64,000 bases of DNA, taken from Spirosoma agri (GTDB taxonomy: Bacteria; Bacteroidota; Bacteroidia; Cytophagales; Spirosomataceae). A program made the translations under genes and the position numbers. The stretch's first letter is position 1, and each line of letters begins with the position of its first letter. The stretch is from assembly GCF_010747415.1 (NCBI RefSeq), contig NZ_JAAGNZ010000001.1, positions 3,782,001-3,846,000 on the forward strand, written 5' to 3'. The notes below the pieces were generated by a model. It did not search any database. It had not been told where the DNA came from and saw nothing but the letters and a program-made list of their open reading frames with translations. Of the stretch, positions 60,623 through 64,000 are shown piece by piece.

Positions 60623-63600
60623 TCAGGCTCTGTGCTCACCATCGTTCTGGCTATTGGTTGCCGGAACCGTTTGGGTAGCTGGCGTTGTGGATTCTCCCTC
60701 TTTCTTGGCGTTTGCCTTTAACGCTTCCAGCCCTTTCTTACCGTAGGCCAGTCGTGTGATACCCACGTAGAGCACCGGCACAACAAAGATTGCCAGCGAC
60801 GTAGCGGCCAGCATACCACCAAGCACCGTCCGGCCAATCGTTGCACGGGCTACCCCACCGGCTCCACTGGCAATCGCGAGCGGAACGACACCCAGAATGA
60901 ACGCCAGTGAAGTCATCAGAATAGGCCGTAAGCGCAACCGAACCGCTTCAATGGTCGATTCCAGCAGGTCTTCCCCTTTGTCTACCCGTTCTTTCGCAAA
61001 TTCCACGATCAGAATGGCGTTTTTAGCGGCCAGACCGATCAGCGTAATCAGCCCGATCTGCGCATACACGTTGTTGTTCAGATAGGGAAAAAGAAGCAGC
61101 GTCAGGATGGCACCGAATGCCCCGATCGGAACCGAGAGCAGAACGGAAAAGGGTACTGACCAGCTTTCATACAAAGCTGCCAGAAACAGGAACACGAACG
61201 CCACCGACAGCATGAAAATGTAAATGGAGCTGTTACCGGCGTTAATTTCCTCGCGGCTCAACCCACCGAAATCGTACGAATAACCCGCCGGAAGGACTTT
61301 GGCGGCTACTTCACGCAGGGCGTCGTTTGCCTGACTACTACTGAAACCCGGTTTGGCAGCCCCGTTCAACTCGACAGAGCGGAACAGGTTGAAGTGAGAA
61401 ATGAGGGGCGCGTTTTCGATGACGCTGGTTGTGATAACCGCGCTGATCGGCACCAGTTGCCCCCCCTGATTCCGAACATAATACTGACCCAGATTTTTTA
61501 CATCGGCCCGGTACATCGTATCAGCCTGGGCCACTACCCGGAATTTTCGTCCGTAAATAATGAAATCATTGACATACTGACTACCCAGAAATGTCTGCAT
61601 AGTTCGGTACACGTTACTAACCGAAATACCCAGTTTCTTACACTTGTCGCGGTCCACATCGACCCGGTAGGCGGGCGCTTTCGCGGTGAAGTAGGTAAAG
61701 GCGCGGGCAATTTCAGGCCGTTTATTGGCTTCGGCGAGAAAGTTCTGCACCACGTTATCGAAGGCTCGTACGTCGTCGTTGCTTTCCCGCTGCTGGATCT
61801 CGAACGTGAACCCTGACGATTGGCCCAATCCCGGAATGGCAGGCGGCTGCAAGACCTGAGGCCGGGCATCATTAAGCACCGACAATTCCTTCTGTAACTT
61901 GAGTACCAGTGAATCAGCCTGTAGGTTCCGGTCTGTACGCTCATCCCAAGGTTTCAGCGACATGAAGACCGTACCGCTGTTGGACTTCGAAGCAAACGTA
62001 ACCGCGTTCAAACCACCCAATGCCGCAAAGTGATTCACGTAAGGCTGCTTCTTCAATATATCCATTATCCGGTTCAGAACTTCCAGACTTCGGGTCGTGG
62101 AAGCCGCTTCGGGAATTTCGTACGTGATGATCAGACGACCTTCATCCTCCGTCGGAATAAAGCCCGTTGGTTTTGCCCGGAACATCAACCCCGTTCCAAT
62201 ATACAGAACAACCAGTCCAACCAGCACTAAGGGCGTCGCTTTGATAAGCCGCTGCACAGTGTTTGAATACGAATTCGTTACCCGTTCGAACCACTGGTTA
62301 AATTTATAAAAGAACTTGTTCAGACCTGTCGCCTTTTCGTCAATGTGCATCGGGCGAAGCAACAGCGTACACAGCGCTGGTGTCAGCGAAAGCGCAACGA
62401 AAGCCGAGATCAATACCGATACGGCGATGGTGATTGCAAACTGCTGATACAACCTCCCGACAATACCGGGAATGAAACCGACGGGTACGAATACAGCCGC
62501 CAGGATCAGCGCAATGGCAACAACCGGAGCCGAAATTTCGCGCATGGCCTCTATCGTCGCTTCCTTGGGTGTCATCCCTTTGTCGATGTTCACCTGCACG
62601 GCCTCGACCACCACAATGGCATCATCGACCACAATACCAATGGCCAGTACGAAGGCAAAAAGTGTCAGCGTATTGATCGTAAAACCGAGCGGTATAAACA
62701 GGGCGAACGTTCCGATAATCGACACCGGAATAGCCAGCAGCGTGATGAGCGTGGCCCGCCAGCTTTGCAGGAATAAAAAGACGACCAGAATAACCAGCAC
62801 CAGTGCTTCGAGCAATGTCTCGACCACTTCCGAAATCGAAACCTGAATAACCGATACCGACTCAAATGGCACGACATATTCAATATCTTTCGGGAACGTC
62901 TTTTTCAGGTTATCCATCGCGGCATAGACGCCTTTCGCCGTTGCCAGTGCGTTACTGCCCGGCAATTGGTAGACCAGCAGATAAGACGCCCGTTTCCCAT
63001 CGACGAACGAGTTGCTGGCATACGAAAACTTACCAAGCTGCACCCGCGCTACATCCTTCATGTAGACCAGCGACCCACTAGCCGGATCACTGCGAACGAC
63101 GATGTTGTTGAATTCGGACTCTTTGCTGAGTCGGCTATTGGTAAAGACCGTGTATTCGAATGCCTGTGTACCGGGTTGTGGCGGAGCACCTACCGAACCG
63201 GCCGCAACCTGAAGGTTTTGCTCCTGCAATGCCGCGACTACCTCATCCGCTGTCAACCCAAGTTGCGCCAGCCGATCGGGTTTGAGCCAGATCCGCATAC
63301 TAAAATCATCGGCCCGGCTGAAAATATCCCCGACACCGGGGACCCGCAGCAGGGCATCCCGGATATAAATGTTCGTGTAGTTGTCCAGAAAGGAAACATT
63401 GTGCGTGCCCTTAGGTGAGTACATAGCCACCAGCATAAACAGCGACGGGTTCCGCTTGCGCACGACGACGCCCAACCGGGTCACCTCTTCGGGTAACTGT
63501 GGTTGAGCGATACCAACGCGGTTCTGTACGTCCAGCGCGGCAATGTTTACGTCCGTACCGACATCGAATGTTACATTCATCGTCATCCGGCCATCGTTGG

Positions 63601-63850
63601 TCGCGTTGGTTTGCAGGTAGCTCATACCCGGCGTACCGTTGACCTGCGTCTCAATCGGCGTTGCAACCGTTTGTTCGACCGTCTGCGCATCAGCGCCGGT
63701 ATAGGTACCGGTCACCTGCACAACCGGTGGGGTAATGTCGGGATACTGACTGACCGGTAAACTTAAAAGAGCCAGCACACCCAATGCCATAATCACGATG
63801 GATACGACAATGGCGGTTACGGGCCGGTTGATGAAAATTTCTGCGAACAT
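60623..63850 (-). CDS. RND efflux pump, inner-membrane transporter (HAE1/AcrB type)
   Basis: A 1075-residue protein with the full HAE1 layout: first helix (FINRPVTAIVVSIVIMALG), porter domain with GADAQTVEQTVATPIE, the central helix bundle with the proton-relay Asp pair in FALVLAIGIVVDDAIVVVEAV, GFIPTEDEGRL at the start of the second half and the C-terminal helices (ARATIGRTVLGGML). The tail is Lys/Thr-rich. It exports drugs, detergents or other amphiphiles together with an adaptor and an outer-membrane channel. The adaptor gene appears to end 95 bp upstream, at the window edge. Confidence 0.95.
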   Translation of the reverse strand: MFAEIFINRPVTAIVVSIVIMALGVLALLSLPVSQYPDITPPVVQVTGTYTGADAQTVEQTVATPIETQVNGTPGMSYLQTNATNDGRMTMNVTFDVGTDVNIAALDVQNRVGIAQPQLPEEVTRLGVVVRKRNPSLFMLVAMYSPKGTHNVSFLDNYTNIYIRDALLRVPGVGDIFSRADDFSMRIWLKPDRLAQLGLTADEVVAALQEQNLQVAAGSVGAPPQPGTQAFEYTVFTNSRLSKESEFNNIVVRSDPASGSLVYMKDVARVQLGKFSYASNSFVDGKRASYLLVYQLPGSNALATAKGVYAAMDNLKKTFPKDIEYVVPFESVSVIQVSISEVVETLLEALVLVILVVFLFLQSWRATLITLLAIPVSIIGTFALFIPLGFTINTLTLFAFVLAIGIVVDDAIVVVEAVQVNIDKGMTPKEATIEAMREISAPVVAIALILAAVFVPVGFIPGIVGRLYQQFAITIAVSVLISAFVALSLTPALCTLLLRPMHIDEKATGLNKFFYKFNQWFERVTNSYSNTVQRLIKATPLVLVGLVVLYIGTGLMFRAKPTGFIPTEDEGRLIITYEIPEAASTTRSLEVLNRIMDILKKQPYVNHFAALGGLNAVTFASKSNSGTVFMSLKPWDERTDRNLQADSLVLKLQKELSVLNDARPQVLQPPAIPGLGQSSGFTFEIQQRESNDDVRAFDNVVQNFLAEANKRPEIARAFTYFTAKAPAYRVDVDRDKCKKLGISVSNVYRTMQTFLGSQYVNDFIIYGRKFRVVAQADTMYRADVKNLGQYYVRNQGGQLVPISAVITTSVIENAPLISHFNLFRSVELNGAAKPGFSSSQANDALREVAAKVLPAGYSYDFGGLSREEINAGNSSIYIFMLSVAFVFLFLAALYESWSVPFSVLLSVPIGAFGAILTLLLFPYLNNNVYAQIGLITLIGLAAKNAILIVEFAKERVDKGEDLLESTIEAVRLRLRPILMTSLAFILGVVPLAIASGAGGVARATIGRTVLGGMLAATSLAIFVVPVLYVGITRLAYGKKGLEALKANAKKEGESTTPATQTVPATNSQNDGEHRA

Positions 63851-63945
63851 GCTACTTTGGTTTGACGGTTTACGTTCGTTTACAGTGAATCACTCACAGA
63901 CCGGCGAATCACTAGTTGCGGTAAACCGAATAGGGTATAAAGATT

Positions 63946-64000
63946 TTATTTGGCAGCCTGCTTGTTACCGGAATCAGGCTTCGTGCCACCCGGTCCGGCG
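63946..64000 (-). CDS. C-terminal end of a probable RND periplasmic adaptor
   Basis: Only the last 18 codons are visible (AGPGGTKPDSGNKQAAK then TAA). The disordered Gly/Lys-rich tail and the place directly upstream of the RND transporter fit a membrane-fusion adaptor protein. The identity is inferred from position only. Confidence 0.5.
   Translation of the reverse strand, partial: AGPGGTKPDSGNKQAAK

Overview
The window looks like a chromosomal segment of a Bacteroidota bacterium of the order Cytophagales, most like Spirosoma and relatives. This is an inference from gene content, with no database search. The pointers are type IX secretion (T9SS) sorting domains of both kinds, a 7TM sensor hybrid kinase ending in an AraC domain, a TonB receptor with an N-terminal carboxypeptidase-regulatory-like domain, DUF2490, DUF1599, DUF2461 and BT_3928-type genes, and promoters of the Bacteroidota TAnnTTTG kind. 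I see no phage, insertion sequence, CRISPR array or rRNA. It reads as ordinary chromosome rich in exported proteins.

Layout. 1-14 kb: exported and surface proteins. These are a pappalysin-type protease cut by the window edge, a T9SS type B adhesin-like protein, a GQSN esterase, a TIM-barrel epimerase-like protein, a DUF2490 porin-like protein, a Wzi-like barrel, a phytase-like lipoprotein and a diesterase/alkaline phosphatase fusion. 14-25.3 kb: a CheB-like protein without its catalytic serine, a HAD phosphatase, a stand-alone LytTR regulator, a hybrid one-protein two-component system, then a same-strand TonB receptor / MFS transporter / zinc dehydrogenase group. 25.4-36 kb: tRNA-Leu(CAA), an ABC permease, a GATase-like exported protein, a DNA/RNA nuclease, a BaiN-type flavoprotein, a formamidase, a drug-type MFS exporter and a short-chain dehydrogenase. 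36-39 kb: a molybdate operon (SuoX-like protein, modA, modB, modC). 39-47.3 kb: a Cthe_2159-type beta-helix lipoprotein, a second DUF2490 protein, a second GQSN esterase with a T9SS type A tail, and an M14 peptidase with calcium-loop insertions. 47.4-57.6 kb: core metabolism (aroK, a BT_3928-like gene, DUF1599, folP, tRNA-Lys(UUU), gltB, gltD). 57.7-64 kb: exported RidA, DUF2461, a small Gly/His/Ser/Lys-rich protein, an SPL-like radical SAM protein and an RND efflux pump.

Functional links. Molybdate uptake, nitrogen assimilation (gltBD) and RND efflux are standard modules. The phytase-like lipoprotein and the diesterase/phosphatase fusion sit side by side and could both release phosphate outside the cell. 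The TonB/MFS/dehydrogenase set next to the hybrid kinase looks like a regulated uptake-and-oxidation locus for an unknown substrate.

I found no clear new defence or mobile system. The most interesting signals are four proteins whose folds are kept but whose key residue is missing or changed: CheB Ser to Ala, M14 third zinc His to Asp, RidA Arg to Ile, and a SuoX-like domain without its cysteine. Also of note are the diesterase/phosphatase fusion and several long perfect hairpins, one of which contains a stop codon.
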